Shown here: in pieces, positions 1-7,843 of the stretch
Layout: each line of letters begins with the position of its first letter
Numbering within the stretch: the first letter of the stretch is position 1
Assembly: GCA_002362105.1 (NCBI GenBank)
Contig: DETD01000020.1
Coordinates: 114,996 to 178,995, forward strand
Length of the DNA stretch: 64,000 nucleotides
From: Bacteroidales bacterium UBA3297
GTDB taxonomy: Bacteria; Bacteroidota; Bacteroidia; Bacteroidales; Paludibacteraceae
Direction of reading: 5' to 3'
Position numbers and translations under genes: made by a program
The notes under the pieces: generated by a model
The model's input: the letters and a program-made list of their open reading frames with translations, nothing else
Told to the model about the DNA's origin: nothing
Databases searched by the model: none

Positions 1-585
1 TTCTTGAAAGCCGTTCAAGACGCACTGAACAACGATTCGACTACAATGACTCAGGTGATGGCAAACGACTATATGCACAAAGCTGAGATGAAATATCTGA
101 CCAAGTCGAACATGAAAAAAGACGCGGCCTACAGAGAAGCAAAAGGAAGAAACAACGAGTACCTTTCAAGCATAAAGCGCAACAGCCAGTACAAAGAGCT
201 GCCTAATTCGTGGGACTCTACTGCATGTGGCGTTTTAAGGAAGATACTGAAACAGGGCTCTGGTGAAAAACCAACCATCAGTTCCGCCGTAAAGTTCAAC
301 TACAGCTATAAACTGGTGAACGGAACATTAATCTCGCAATCGAAAAACGGAGAACCTATAGAAGGTCTTGTCAGAAACCTACTTCCAGGCTTACAAGACG
401 CCTTGGTGGAAATGCCAGTTGGTTCAAGATGGGAAATTGTTATACCTTCTGAACTCGCATTCGACAAAGACGAACAGACTTTTGAAGACGGTCACACAAT
501 GGTTCCGGCCAACTCAATCCTAATCTTCGACGTCGAACTGTTGAATACAGGCACTCCTGAAGACATCGACTATTACGGGAACTAA
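1..585 (+). CDS. FKBP-type peptidyl-prolyl isomerase-like protein, 5' end outside window, degenerate active site
   Basis: This is the last 194 codons of a gene whose start lies before the window; the frame is open to position 1, and the TTG at 4 is not a convincing start. The N-terminal part is the helical dimerisation region of the FklB/Mip type, and the FKBP domain spans roughly residues 80-185 of the visible part, ending in the typical strand ILIFDVELL. Compared with the complete paralogue at 43151, active-site positions are changed: the usual FD after the second strand is IS, the PGW tryptophan is Leu (PGLQ), and the ELAYG tyrosine is Phe (ELAFD). It is therefore probably a weak or inactive isomerase that may act as a chaperone. 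A hairpin terminator follows at 636. Confidence 0.85.
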   Translation, partial: FLKAVQDALNNDSTTMTQVMANDYMHKAEMKYLTKSNMKKDAAYREAKGRNNEYLSSIKRNSQYKELPNSWDSTACGVLRKILKQGSGEKPTISSAVKFNYSYKLVNGTLISQSKNGEPIEGLVRNLLPGLQDALVEMPVGSRWEIVIPSELAFDKDEQTFEDGHTMVPANSILIFDVELLNTGTPEDIDYYGN

Positions 586-635
586 AAAAAGGTAGGGACA
601 ATAACACGTCTCAAACACCCAAATAAAGATTTAAG

Positions 636-666
636 AAAGGCTACCGATAAAAAAACGGTAGCCTTT
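636..666 (+). terminator. Rho-independent terminator after the FKBP gene
   Basis: An 11-bp perfect stem (AAAGGCTACCG paired with CGGTAGCCTTT) encloses a 9-nt A-rich loop, about 50 nt after the FKBP stop codon. The downstream T tract is short. Confidence 0.8.
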
Positions 667-994
667 CCTATTTCAGGAATCCACTAAATTCGACCTCCTA
701 TATGGGGCGGAGTAAAAACAAAAATCCGAAAGATTTGACACAGATTCCGCACACACGTTGTAAAAATGAAAGCACCCTAAAATTACCATTATGTCATTTT
801 CGAAGCAAAAAACAGGGCATTTTCCTTACCAAAATAGCAAAATTCACAAAAATAAAGAGCGATATACTCATTCGATATACAAAAATTACTATATTTGCTT
901 ACAGATTGTAAGCGCTTCGGTAGAAAAAGGAATAAACAATCACGAAAAAGCGTTTACACAACAGACAAACACATTAAAACCAAACTGGTAAAAA
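667..994. other. Intergenic region without a credible gene
   Basis: Two short overlapping open frames here have no recognisable features and no family resemblance. The stretch is AT-rich, and the only signal I see is the -7 promoter box at 890 serving the Lrp-like gene. The leader between that box and the start codon is about 97 nt with no clear riboswitch fold. Confidence 0.6.
890..897 (+). promoter_or_regulatory. Bacteroidetes -7 box (TATATTTG) for the Lrp-like gene
   Basis: The octamer matches TAnnTTTG exactly and lies 97 nt before the start of the regulator gene. No good -33 TTTG box is visible at the normal spacing. Confidence 0.5.
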
Positions 995-1507
995 ATGGAA
1001 AAAATTGATGAATTGGACAGAAAAATTCTGGACATTATCACAAAAAATGCGAGAATACCATTTAAAGACGTAGCAACAGACTGTGACGTGTCTCGTGCCG
1101 CCATTCACCAACGTGTACAGCGCATGATCGACATGGGGGTTATTGTCGGTTCTGGGTACGATGTCAATCCGAAAGCGCTAGGTTACCAGACCTGCACCTA
1201 CATCGGTATCACATTGGAAAAGGGTTCCCTCTACTCACAGGTCGTACCAGAATTGGAAAAGATTAGCGAAGTAGTTGAATGCCACTTCACAACTGGCCCA
1301 TACACCATGATGGTAAAACTATATGCCCGCGACAATGAGCACCTGATGCAACTGCTGAACGGAAAAATACAGAGCATTAAGGGTGTGCTTTCAACAGAAA
1401 CACTTATTGCACTTGAGCAGAGCATCAAGCGTGAGATTCCTATCTATGTCGGTGATAAAGGTGTTGTGGAAGAAGACACAGAAGAGCAAAAGAAAAAGAA
1501 AAAATAA
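995..1507 (+). CDS. Lrp/AsnC family transcriptional regulator
   Basis: The protein has 170 residues. It begins with the classic Lrp helix-turn-helix (LDRKILDII at 8-16, then the recognition segment SRAAIHQRVQRM around 33-44) and continues with the RAM/AsnC ligand-binding domain, including the GPYTMMVKLYARD strand region. Lrp-family proteins form dimers to octamers and couple amino-acid levels to transcription. The C-terminus has an unusual tail rich in Glu and Lys (VEEDTEEQ followed by six Lys) beyond the normal family end near residue 155. It stands alone, with its own promoter and terminator. The ligand and targets cannot be told from sequence. Confidence 0.93.
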   Translation: MEKIDELDRKILDIITKNARIPFKDVATDCDVSRAAIHQRVQRMIDMGVIVGSGYDVNPKALGYQTCTYIGITLEKGSLYSQVVPELEKISEVVECHFTTGPYTMMVKLYARDNEHLMQLLNGKIQSIKGVLSTETLIALEQSIKREIPIYVGDKGVVEEDTEEQKKKKK

Positions 1508-1541
1508 TTGGAACAGCCGGCAAGCCGGCCCAACAAAAAAC

Positions 1542-1578
1542 AAAGAGGGCATACCGAAAATAAGGGTACGCCCTCTTT
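1542..1578. terminator. Bidirectional terminator between converging genes
   Basis: The stem AAAGAGGGC-a-TACC pairs with GGTA-c-GCCCTCTTT around an 8-nt loop, with one internal mismatch. T-rich flanks occur on both strands, so it can serve both the Lrp-like gene and the leftward operon ending at 1635. Confidence 0.8.
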
Positions 1579-1634
1579 TACTTTTATAGGCCCTTAAAGA
1601 GGCTTCATTGTATTTGAAGTGGAGAGGGAACGCG

Positions 1635-2486
1635 TCAAACCGGTTCAGATTGTGATGTGCGATTCGAATACTTCTGAATGAGATACACACAACCTGCCAC
1701 AGCCACAGCACTAATCAGAGCGACAAGCACACTATCGCTACCCCACTGGCCAATAAAACAGTCGCCAATTTCGGAATCGAAAAAGTAAAAGTAGCATGTG
1801 ACAATTACTGCGTTATTAAAAAAATGGACAATGATAGGAAGCCATAAACTGCCGCTACGCGCCAACAAATAACCCAAGAAACAGCCCAACAAAAAACGCG
1901 GCAGAACGCCCGACAAATCGTCGTGGGCCAAACTGAAAACCAAAGCAGAAATACATATTGCCCTAACTGCTCCAACCTGCTTCGACAAGCAGTTCTGCAA
2001 AAAGCCACGGAAGAACATTTCCTCCGTCACTGCTGGAATTACAGCCACTACAAGTAACCGTATGAAGAGGAAGGAGCTGTCGCCTTCCGTAAGCATGGCG
2101 ATATTTTTAGCCACCCTTTCGGCATCTTCGGGCCACACCATCTTATTGAGGCTGCTCAACCCGTTTATCAGAGGAATGGCAAGCAGGGAAACCGAAACGC
2201 CTAAAACAACCAGCAAAAGAGAGGGCCTCTTATTTTGTGAAAGGTAGCCAAAGGTTGTTTCACCATGATTGTGGTACAGAAAGGCGAAAACCAACGCCGG
2301 GACAAGGAATACAAAAAACGCCATCAGCGTCTGTAAGATGTATTTATAATATGGAGAGTCCGAAATCGGAGCAAGCACCCTACCAAAGCAGGCGAAGAGG
2401 AAAATCATGCTAATGACAAAAAGGAAGAAGAAGGTCATCTTTGTCATTATATTTTTTTCAGAGAGTAAACGCGGATAATTGTACAT
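1635..2486 (-). CDS. CPBP family intramembrane metalloprotease
   Basis: The 283-residue protein is a multi-pass membrane protein of the CPBP/CAAX-protease (ABI) family. Motif 1, EEMFFRG, is at about 155-161; motif 2, FSLAHDD, is at about 184-190; and the final motif, HFFNNAVIV, starts at about 221. These glutamates, histidines and the asparagine form the catalytic site in the Rce1-type family. The substrate is unknown. It is the last gene of a leftward block, 11 nt after recX. An internal start at codon 14 (MTKMTF, directly before the first hydrophobic segment) is an equally plausible initiation site and would give about 270 residues. Confidence 0.9.
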   Translation of the reverse strand: MYNYPRLLSEKNIMTKMTFFFLFVISMIFLFACFGRVLAPISDSPYYKYILQTLMAFFVFLVPALVFAFLYHNHGETTFGYLSQNKRPSLLLVVLGVSVSLLAIPLINGLSSLNKMVWPEDAERVAKNIAMLTEGDSSFLFIRLLVVAVIPAVTEEMFFRGFLQNCLSKQVGAVRAICISALVFSLAHDDLSGVLPRFLLGCFLGYLLARSGSLWLPIIVHFFNNAVIVTCYFYFFDSEIGDCFIGQWGSDSVLVALISAVAVAGCVYLIQKYSNRTSQSEPV

Positions 2487-2497
2487 AAGAATAAAAG

Positions 2498-3001
2498 TTA
2501 GAAATCGTCGTCCGAGCCATCGTAAGCGATACCAGCCACAATTTTCTCAACGACCGGCAACATCTTTTGAAACTCGAACCCACGTCCAGCGCCAAAACGG
2601 AGCAGTTTAGCCTTAGCGTCAAACCGGTTCTTGTAAGAAATGGAACGGAACTTGGCCGACAAGACTTGAAAGATTGAGTCGTCGTAATCGGCAGTACCGA
2701 ACACCTCTTCAAGTGTAGAGTTAATGATATCGGCAGGGATAGCCTTGCCGCGTAGCGCAAAAGCGACCTTGTTCCTACCCCAGCGGGCAAAAATCATCTT
2801 ATCGTTGGCAAATGCACGGGCATAACGCGCCTCGTCGATGTACTTTTCTTTAAGTAAATAGGAAACGATGGCATTAGAATCGGCCTCAGACACCTCCCAC
2901 GCAACCAATTTTTTGCGCACCTCGGCCAAACAATGTTCAGCCATTGAGCAGTAGGCCGTTAACTTAAGGAGAGCCTGTTCTTTCGTGATTTGCTTCTTCA
3001 T
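2498..3001 (-). CDS. recX: RecX family regulatory protein
   Basis: The 167-residue protein has the three-helix tandem repeats of RecX. The motif CLAEVRKKLVAWEV near residues 24-37 and the segment YLLKEKYIDEARYARAFA (about 48-65) match the family core, followed by the usual RWGRNKVAFALRGKAI region. RecX binds RecA filaments in the helical groove and limits recombinase activity. Here recA is not adjacent; the gene lies 36 nt downstream of prmC and 11 nt upstream of the CPBP protease gene in the same orientation, so co-transcription is likely. Confidence 0.92.
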   Translation of the reverse strand: MKKQITKEQALLKLTAYCSMAEHCLAEVRKKLVAWEVSEADSNAIVSYLLKEKYIDEARYARAFANDKMIFARWGRNKVAFALRGKAIPADIINSTLEEVFGTADYDDSIFQVLSAKFRSISYKNRFDAKAKLLRFGAGRGFEFQKMLPVVEKIVAGIAYDGSDDDF

Positions 3002-3037
3002 AAGGCAAAATTACACAAAAACAGATAAAGGAAAAAA

Positions 3038-3892
3038 CTAACGGGTAGCACGGACCATACGGTCCTTACCAAAGAAATCGGCTCGGAGGCAGACCTCGGT
3101 AAATCCCATATTTTGGAGCAAGCTGACTGTATCAGCACCAAAGCGCTCGTTAATTTCATAATAAAGATGTCCGCCCACCCGCAAATGAGCCAAAGCCACC
3201 TCGGCAATACGTCTGTAGAAGAGAAGCGGATCGTCGTCAGGCACAAAAAGAGCCAACGAAGGCTCGAAGTCCAACACATTTTTGTGCATAGCCGATCGTT
3301 CGGCATTACAGATATAGGGCGGATTAGAGACCACAACATCGAAAATACCATCGGGCTGCTGGATCAAAACATCTAATTTCGAGAAAGCCACCTCCACTCC
3401 ATTCGCCGCCGCATTCTGGGCAGCCACGGCAAGAGCCACATCAGAGACATCGACAGCCGTCAACCGGGCAGCAGGCAAGGCATGGGCAAGCGAAACCGCA
3501 ATACAACCGCTTCCCGTCCCGACATCGAGAATAGCCGGAGAAGCCGACAAGTAGTCCGCTTTCACCCAGTCGACCAGTTCGGCGGTTTCAGGACGCGGAA
3601 TAAGCACCCCAGGCCGCACCTTGAACGACAGGCCACAAAAAGCCGCCTCGCCCTCGATGTACTGGACAGGCTCGCCCTGGACCAGACGTTCGAGGAAGGA
3701 ATCGACAGAAGCCTGCTGTTCGGCAGAAAGAGACAACGGAGAGTGAACAAGCAAAAAGGTAAAGTCACAACCAAGGACACGCATAAGGCAGATACGCGCC
3801 AATTCCTTAGCCTCGGTAGGACCATACAGCGCCGCAAGGCGTTCAATAAAAACCTTCTCAGTGTTCCTCATTTCCCGAATCCTCAACTTCAT
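3038..3892 (-). CDS. prmC: Peptide chain release factor N5-glutamine methyltransferase
   Basis: The protein methylates the GGQ glutamine of release factors RF1/RF2 with S-adenosylmethionine. It shows an N-terminal helical domain, the IPRPET segment at about 98-103, the SAM-binding loop DVGTGSG at 123-129 and the glutamine-binding NPPY motif at 190-193, all diagnostic for PrmC/HemK. The first ATG gives 284 residues and overlaps the upstream permease gene by 35 nt; a second ATG at 3871 (MRNTEKV) gives 277 residues, the usual length, and a 14-nt overlap. Either way, translation is probably coupled to the gene before it. Confidence 0.93.
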   Translation of the reverse strand: MKLRIREMRNTEKVFIERLAALYGPTEAKELARICLMRVLGCDFTFLLVHSPLSLSAEQQASVDSFLERLVQGEPVQYIEGEAAFCGLSFKVRPGVLIPRPETAELVDWVKADYLSASPAILDVGTGSGCIAVSLAHALPAARLTAVDVSDVALAVAAQNAAANGVEVAFSKLDVLIQQPDGIFDVVVSNPPYICNAERSAMHKNVLDFEPSLALFVPDDDPLLFYRRIAEVALAHLRVGGHLYYEINERFGADTVSLLQNMGFTEVCLRADFFGKDRMVRATR

Positions 3893-5015
3893 TCTCGTTC
3901 AAGACATCCTCTAGGCGTTGGGGGGAGTCAGAAAAAGGGCTCCGCATGCTTTCCTTCAAGAAATAGTGCTTATAGTAAGACATAAGGATGGTAGTAGCCG
4001 GAAGGGCGATAATCATACCGATAACACCCAAGACATAGCCCCAAATAGACAAAGAAAGCAGAACCACAGCAGGGTTCATACCCATGGTCTTCCCCATAAA
4101 CTTCGGAATAAGGTATAAGTCTTGCACAATTTGCACAACCACAAAAACGCCCAAAAGCGAAAGCAGGGCCGTATTGACAGAGCCGCCCGTTTCGGAAGCC
4201 TGAATCAGCATAAGCACCGCAGCAGGAGGCAAACCCAAATACTGCAAATATGGCACCATGTTAAGGGCTCCCAGCGTAACCCCCATAACAATGCCCATAG
4301 GCATATCGATAATGTAAAAACCTACAGCGAACATAAAGGCATCGATGCAGGCAATGAGCGCCTGACGGCGGAAGTAGAGGTTCATGCCCTGGCGCAAGTC
4401 GCGCAACAGAGAAATACATACCCCTTTATAATGATGCGGCAGCAATTTGATAAACTCAAGCGCAATAGCATCCTGGTCGCGTAAAATGAAGAACAGGTAT
4501 ATGAGAACGAAAATGAAGCCGAAGACCCACAGTAAAGCATTGGCAGAAGCAGAAAGCAACGACCATGCATGCGGGAACATATTCGTAACCATTTCGAAGA
4601 TGCCACTGAGCGTAAGTTTCTGCGAAATTTCATTATTATCGGTCAGTTTAGACAGATAATCGGCCCACTCGGCCGGAATAATACTAGAATTGAACTCGCC
4701 ATTGTGCACCAGCAGTTCTTTCAGCTTGACAAACTCAGTGATGAAAGTCGGCACCATGAAGCATATAAAACAAGCCACGGCCGTGAGTATGGAGACCATC
4801 ACCAATAAGATAGAAACCGTGCGCGATTTAAGATAGCGTTGCAGGAAGTCGACAATAGGCTGAAAGAGGTATGCGAACAGCCAGGCCACAAAGAAAGGAA
4901 GCAAAACGGACTTGAGGTACTTGAGCAAAAGGAACAAGCACACACAAACGAGCACCCTTATAACAAGGTGTACAACGCTATTGAAAGTATATTGGCGAGA
5001 AAAATGTCTACTCAT
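3858..5015 (-). CDS. AI-2E family transporter (PerM/TqsA-like permease)
   Basis: The 385-residue protein begins with two hydrophobic segments (about 13-30 and 32-50), has a soluble stretch around residues 85-150, then a cluster of further membrane segments. The sequence YLQYLGLPPAA near residue 260 and VQIVQDLYLIPKFMGKTMGMNPAVVLLSL in the last third match the AI-2E transporter (PF01594) signature region. Members export small molecules or act as Na+/H+ antiporters; being named for AI-2 does not establish the substrate here. It is the first gene of the leftward block, and prmC begins within its 3' end. Confidence 0.9.
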   Translation of the reverse strand: MSRHFSRQYTFNSVVHLVIRVLVCVCLFLLLKYLKSVLLPFFVAWLFAYLFQPIVDFLQRYLKSRTVSILLVMVSILTAVACFICFMVPTFITEFVKLKELLVHNGEFNSSIIPAEWADYLSKLTDNNEISQKLTLSGIFEMVTNMFPHAWSLLSASANALLWVFGFIFVLIYLFFILRDQDAIALEFIKLLPHHYKGVCISLLRDLRQGMNLYFRRQALIACIDAFMFAVGFYIIDMPMGIVMGVTLGALNMVPYLQYLGLPPAAVLMLIQASETGGSVNTALLSLLGVFVVVQIVQDLYLIPKFMGKTMGMNPAVVLLSLSIWGYVLGVIGMIIALPATTILMSYYKHYFLKESMRSPFSDSPQRLEDVLNENEVEDSGNEEH

Positions 5016-5060
5016 CTAGAAAAAAAAGACAGTTAAATAATGTAAAGTAATTTTTTTTCT

Positions 5061-5068
5061 TATTTTTG
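5061..5068 (+). promoter_or_regulatory. Bacteroidetes -7 box (TATTTTTG)
   Basis: The exact TAnnTTTG match lies 92 nt before the gene at 5160, in the divergent gap between the leftward permease operon and the rightward genes. Confidence 0.45.
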
Positions 5069-5159
5069 TCTTCGGATGCAAATTTAAAACTTTTGTGTCG
5101 GAACATTCAAAAATGGCATAAAATTTGTTGCATAAAGTTCAGAAGATTCAAATTGCGCA

Positions 5160-5885
5160 ATGCTTGAAAATAATAAAGAACAACTGATAAGTTCAATACT
5201 TGACGAACTGAAGGAACTGGAGATGTTGACCCAAGGCATGCAAGACCCACGCATGCTACAAGAGTTAGCAATAAAAAAAGCCCAGAACCTTTTGGCCCAC
5301 TACAACCAGTTGAAGGAGTCAGACAACGACGCTTCTGCCGTTGTAGAGTCGAAGGCCGAGAAAGTTGTACCAGAGAACAAGCCAACAACAGCAACTGTTG
5401 CCGTAGAGACTCCGGTAGCAAAAGAGACTGAAGCAGTAAAGACTGCGCCAATCAGCCAGCCAAAGGTCGAGCAACCTAAAGTTGAGGAGAAAAAGCCACA
5501 GCCAACCGTTGAACAACCTGCGCAAAAAGTTGAGACTCCAAACGAGGGCAAATGGCAGCAAGCAGTTAAAGAAGGGGTGAAAAACGACCGCTTCAAAACA
5601 GTTGCCACCTCAGCGCCAACTACCAGTATTGGCAGTTCACAAGTCAAGCGCGTAGACAGCATCTTCGTAAAAAGTTTGAAGAGCGCGTTGAAGTTGAATG
5701 ACAGAATCCGCTACAGCCGCGAATTATTTGGCGGCAGCGTGGAACTGTTGAACAGCACAATAGACGAACTTGACCAGAAAAACAACTTAGGAGAGGCTCT
5801 CGCCTACATCAACGCCCAATTTGACTGGGACAAGGAGAACGAGGCCGTTATGGAATTCCTTTCATTACTTGAAAGAAGATTTTAA
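5160..5885 (+). CDS. Conserved Bacteroidetes-type protein of unknown function
   Basis: The protein has 241 residues in three parts: a charged helical N-terminus (about 1-55), a low-complexity linker rich in Pro, Glu, Val, Lys and Thr (about 60-130), and a conserved C-terminal domain (about 160-241) containing LKLNDRIRYSRELFGG and ending FDWDKENEAVMEFLSLLERRF-like. That C-terminal pattern (phenylalanine-rich, ending ERRF) is one I recognise from uncharacterised Bacteroidetes proteins, but no function is known to me. No signal peptide or membrane segment is seen, so it is probably cytoplasmic. Its stop codon is 3 nt before rsmI, implying an operon. Confidence 0.8.
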   Translation: MLENNKEQLISSILDELKELEMLTQGMQDPRMLQELAIKKAQNLLAHYNQLKESDNDASAVVESKAEKVVPENKPTTATVAVETPVAKETEAVKTAPISQPKVEQPKVEEKKPQPTVEQPAQKVETPNEGKWQQAVKEGVKNDRFKTVATSAPTTSIGSSQVKRVDSIFVKSLKSALKLNDRIRYSRELFGGSVELLNSTIDELDQKNNLGEALAYINAQFDWDKENEAVMEFLSLLERRF

Positions 5886-5888
5886 GAA

Positions 5889-6605
5889 ATGGGCAAACTA
5901 TATATAGTACCAACACCGGTCGGCAATTTGGAAGATATGACCTTCCGCGCCATAAAAGTGTTGAAGGAAGTAGATCTGATATTAGCGGAAGACACACGTA
6001 CAAGCAGTGTTTTATTAAAGCACTACGACATACAGAAGCCGCTTAGTTCGCACCACAAATTCAACGAACACCAGACCGCCGCTTCGGTAGCCCAACAGAT
6101 AAAGGCAGGCAAAACAATAGCCCTGATATCGGATGCCGGCACCCCGGCCATATCTGACCCAGGCTATCTGCTTACGAAAGCCTGCGTAGAGGCAGGAGTT
6201 GCTGTAGAGTGCTTACCCGGAGCAACCGCATTCGTGCCCGCCCTGGTAGACAGCGGTCTGCCCAACAACAAATTCTGCTTCGAGGGCTTCCTTCCCCAGA
6301 AAAAAGGAAGGCAGACCCGCATAAAGGAACTGGCAGAAGAGGAGCGCACAACCATTATCTACGAATCACCATTCAGAGTGGTAAAAACGCTCCAACAGTT
6401 TATAGAAGTTATGGGCGAAGACCGACAAATATCGGTAACACGCGAAATTTCGAAAATACACGAAGAAACCGTACGTGGCACTTTAGCCGAGGTAAAAAAA
6501 CACTTCGAAGAAGTGGAACCCAAAGGCGAATTTGTAATGGTTTTGGGTGGTAAAGAACCCGAAGAGAAAAAGAAGAAAAAGTACCAGGACGGAGAAAGCG
6601 AATAA
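5889..6605 (+). CDS. rsmI: 16S rRNA (cytidine-1402-2'-O)-methyltransferase
   Basis: The 238-residue protein methylates the ribose of C1402 in the decoding centre of 16S rRNA. It begins with the diagnostic YIVPTPVGNLEDMTFRA (about 4-20), followed by AEDTRTSS near 35, the SSHHKFNEH stretch near 55, and the SAM-binding segment ALISDAGTPAISDPG near 78-92. This is the tetrapyrrole-methylase fold used by RsmI. The C-terminus ends in a Lys/Glu-rich tail. It follows the preceding conserved gene by 3 nt and precedes the lipoprotein gene by 48 nt. Confidence 0.96.
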   Translation: MGKLYIVPTPVGNLEDMTFRAIKVLKEVDLILAEDTRTSSVLLKHYDIQKPLSSHHKFNEHQTAASVAQQIKAGKTIALISDAGTPAISDPGYLLTKACVEAGVAVECLPGATAFVPALVDSGLPNNKFCFEGFLPQKKGRQTRIKELAEEERTTIIYESPFRVVKTLQQFIEVMGEDRQISVTREISKIHEETVRGTLAEVKKHFEEVEPKGEFVMVLGGKEPEEKKKKKYQDGESE

Positions 6606-6653
6606 CTCACAAATTGAATCAATTAACAAAAAACAATAAAATTAAACATCCAA

Positions 6654-7529
6654 ATGAAAAAGAAGTTTTTATTGGTAGCAGCCATCGCATCAGTGATTGG
6701 TTTTGCATCATGTAACGGCGATCAGATTGAAGCTCAACAGAGACAGATTGACTCTTTGACTAACGTAAACGACATGCTTCAGAAGCAGAATCAGAGCGAT
6801 TTGGAGACCCTCGACCAGGTATTCCAGAACTTCGCAGAAATCAAGAAGGCACAGCTCGGTCTTAGCGAAGAAGCTAACTCTACTGAAGGTGTAACAGAAG
6901 ACCAGAAGCAGAAGATTCAGGAGAACTTCAAGCTTATCAACGACAAGTTCGCTGAGAACGCTCAGAAGCTCGACTCTTTGCAGAACGTATTGAACAGCAC
7001 AAAGGGTAAGATCAGCGCTTTGAGAGGCACTATCGCAAAGTTGCAGAAGATGCAGGCTCAGAGCCAGCAGGAAATCGCTACTTTGAAGAAGCAGCTTGAA
7101 GACAAGGATATCGAAATTGCAGACTTGAAGTCAGCACACGCATCACAGGTTGCACAGATGACTGCCAAAGCAGAAGCAGACAGCGCAGCTAACGCAGCTA
7201 AGATCGCTGCTCAGGACAAGGCTATGCACACTGTAAGCTACCTCATCGACACCGAGAAGAATTTGAAGGCAAAGGGCATCAAGGGTGCAGCTGGCCGTTT
7301 GAAGAAGGGTGAAGTTAAGGAAAGCATGTGCACCAAGGTTGACTACCGTGAATTCGAAGGTAACGACGGTATCACCTTCAAGAAGGAGCCTACCCTCTTC
7401 TCTTACCACACTCCAGGTTCTTACACCATCAAGAAGAATGCTGACAAGACTTGGACCTTCACCATCACTAACCAGTCTTCTTTCTGGAACACCAAGGTTA
7501 TGATCTTGGCTGGTGAAAGAATTAAGTAA
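6654..7529 (+). CDS. Coiled-coil lipoprotein, probably highly expressed
   Basis: The 291-residue protein starts with a lipoprotein signal peptide, and the lipobox FASC places the lipidated cysteine at residue 20. Residues about 25-195 are a long heptad-rich coiled coil (repeats such as QRQIDSLTNVNDML and LKKQLEDKDIEIADL), and a beta-rich C-terminal domain follows (about 215-291). Codon choice differs sharply from the neighbours: AAG dominates for Lys, CAG for Gln and GAC/AAC are favoured, as expected for an abundant protein. It could be a structural envelope lipoprotein. A resemblance to Bacteroidales proteins labelled Cbp1-type adhesins is possible but unverified. It has its own strong terminator. 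Confidence 0.85.
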   Translation: MKKKFLLVAAIASVIGFASCNGDQIEAQQRQIDSLTNVNDMLQKQNQSDLETLDQVFQNFAEIKKAQLGLSEEANSTEGVTEDQKQKIQENFKLINDKFAENAQKLDSLQNVLNSTKGKISALRGTIAKLQKMQAQSQQEIATLKKQLEDKDIEIADLKSAHASQVAQMTAKAEADSAANAAKIAAQDKAMHTVSYLIDTEKNLKAKGIKGAAGRLKKGEVKESMCTKVDYREFEGNDGITFKKEPTLFSYHTPGSYTIKKNADKTWTFTITNQSSFWNTKVMILAGERIK

Positions 7530-7559
7530 GCCGTAAAAAAGTCTTACAAAAAACATGAT

Positions 7560-7589
7560 AGCCCTGCGTTTTCCGCAGGGCTTTTTTTT
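7560..7589 (+). terminator. Strong Rho-independent terminator after the lipoprotein gene
   Basis: A perfect 9-bp GC-rich stem (AGCCCTGCG paired with CGCAGGGCT) with a 5-nt loop is followed by a run of eight T. Confidence 0.95.
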
Positions 7590-7764
7590 ACCAGTGCCCC
7601 CCAAAAAAGGGAAAAACAACAGCAGTTTTCCGCCTTAACAGCCAACAAAAGTTTCAGCCACAGCCATGCTGAATAGAAACATCCGACACACTATAATTTA
7701 GCTTTATAGCATTATTTTTGAAAAAGAGTACCACCGAAAAGTATTGTTCTCGATATTGTATTTA

Positions 7765-7796
7765 TTTGTTTAGATAGAAAATTTAACTTAATTTTG
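7765..7796 (+). promoter_or_regulatory. Promoter of the exopolysaccharide locus (-33 TTTG and -7 TAATTTTG)
   Basis: TTTG at 7765-7768 and TAATTTTG at 7789-7796 are separated by 20 nt, matching the Bacteroidetes sigma-ABfr consensus. The leader to the first gene of the locus is about 48 nt, too short for the long anti-termination leaders (UpxY type) seen in many Bacteroides capsule loci. No invertible promoter repeats are apparent. Confidence 0.65.
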
Positions 7797-7843
7797 CGAA
7801 AATTTTAGAGTTACGCACACAATTTCGACATTTTACTCTGCAT

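Noticed and set aside
702..991. Two overlapping open frames before the Lrp-like gene
   Set aside because: They have no domain signature or plausible start context and cover the promoter region of the next gene.
1391..1711. Minus-strand frame of 106 codons opposite the 3' end of the Lrp-like gene
   Set aside because: It runs through the bidirectional terminator and is antisense to a well-supported gene.
7530..7843. Capsule-type invertible promoter or anti-termination leader
   Set aside because: No inverted repeats flank the promoter and the leader is only about 48 nt.
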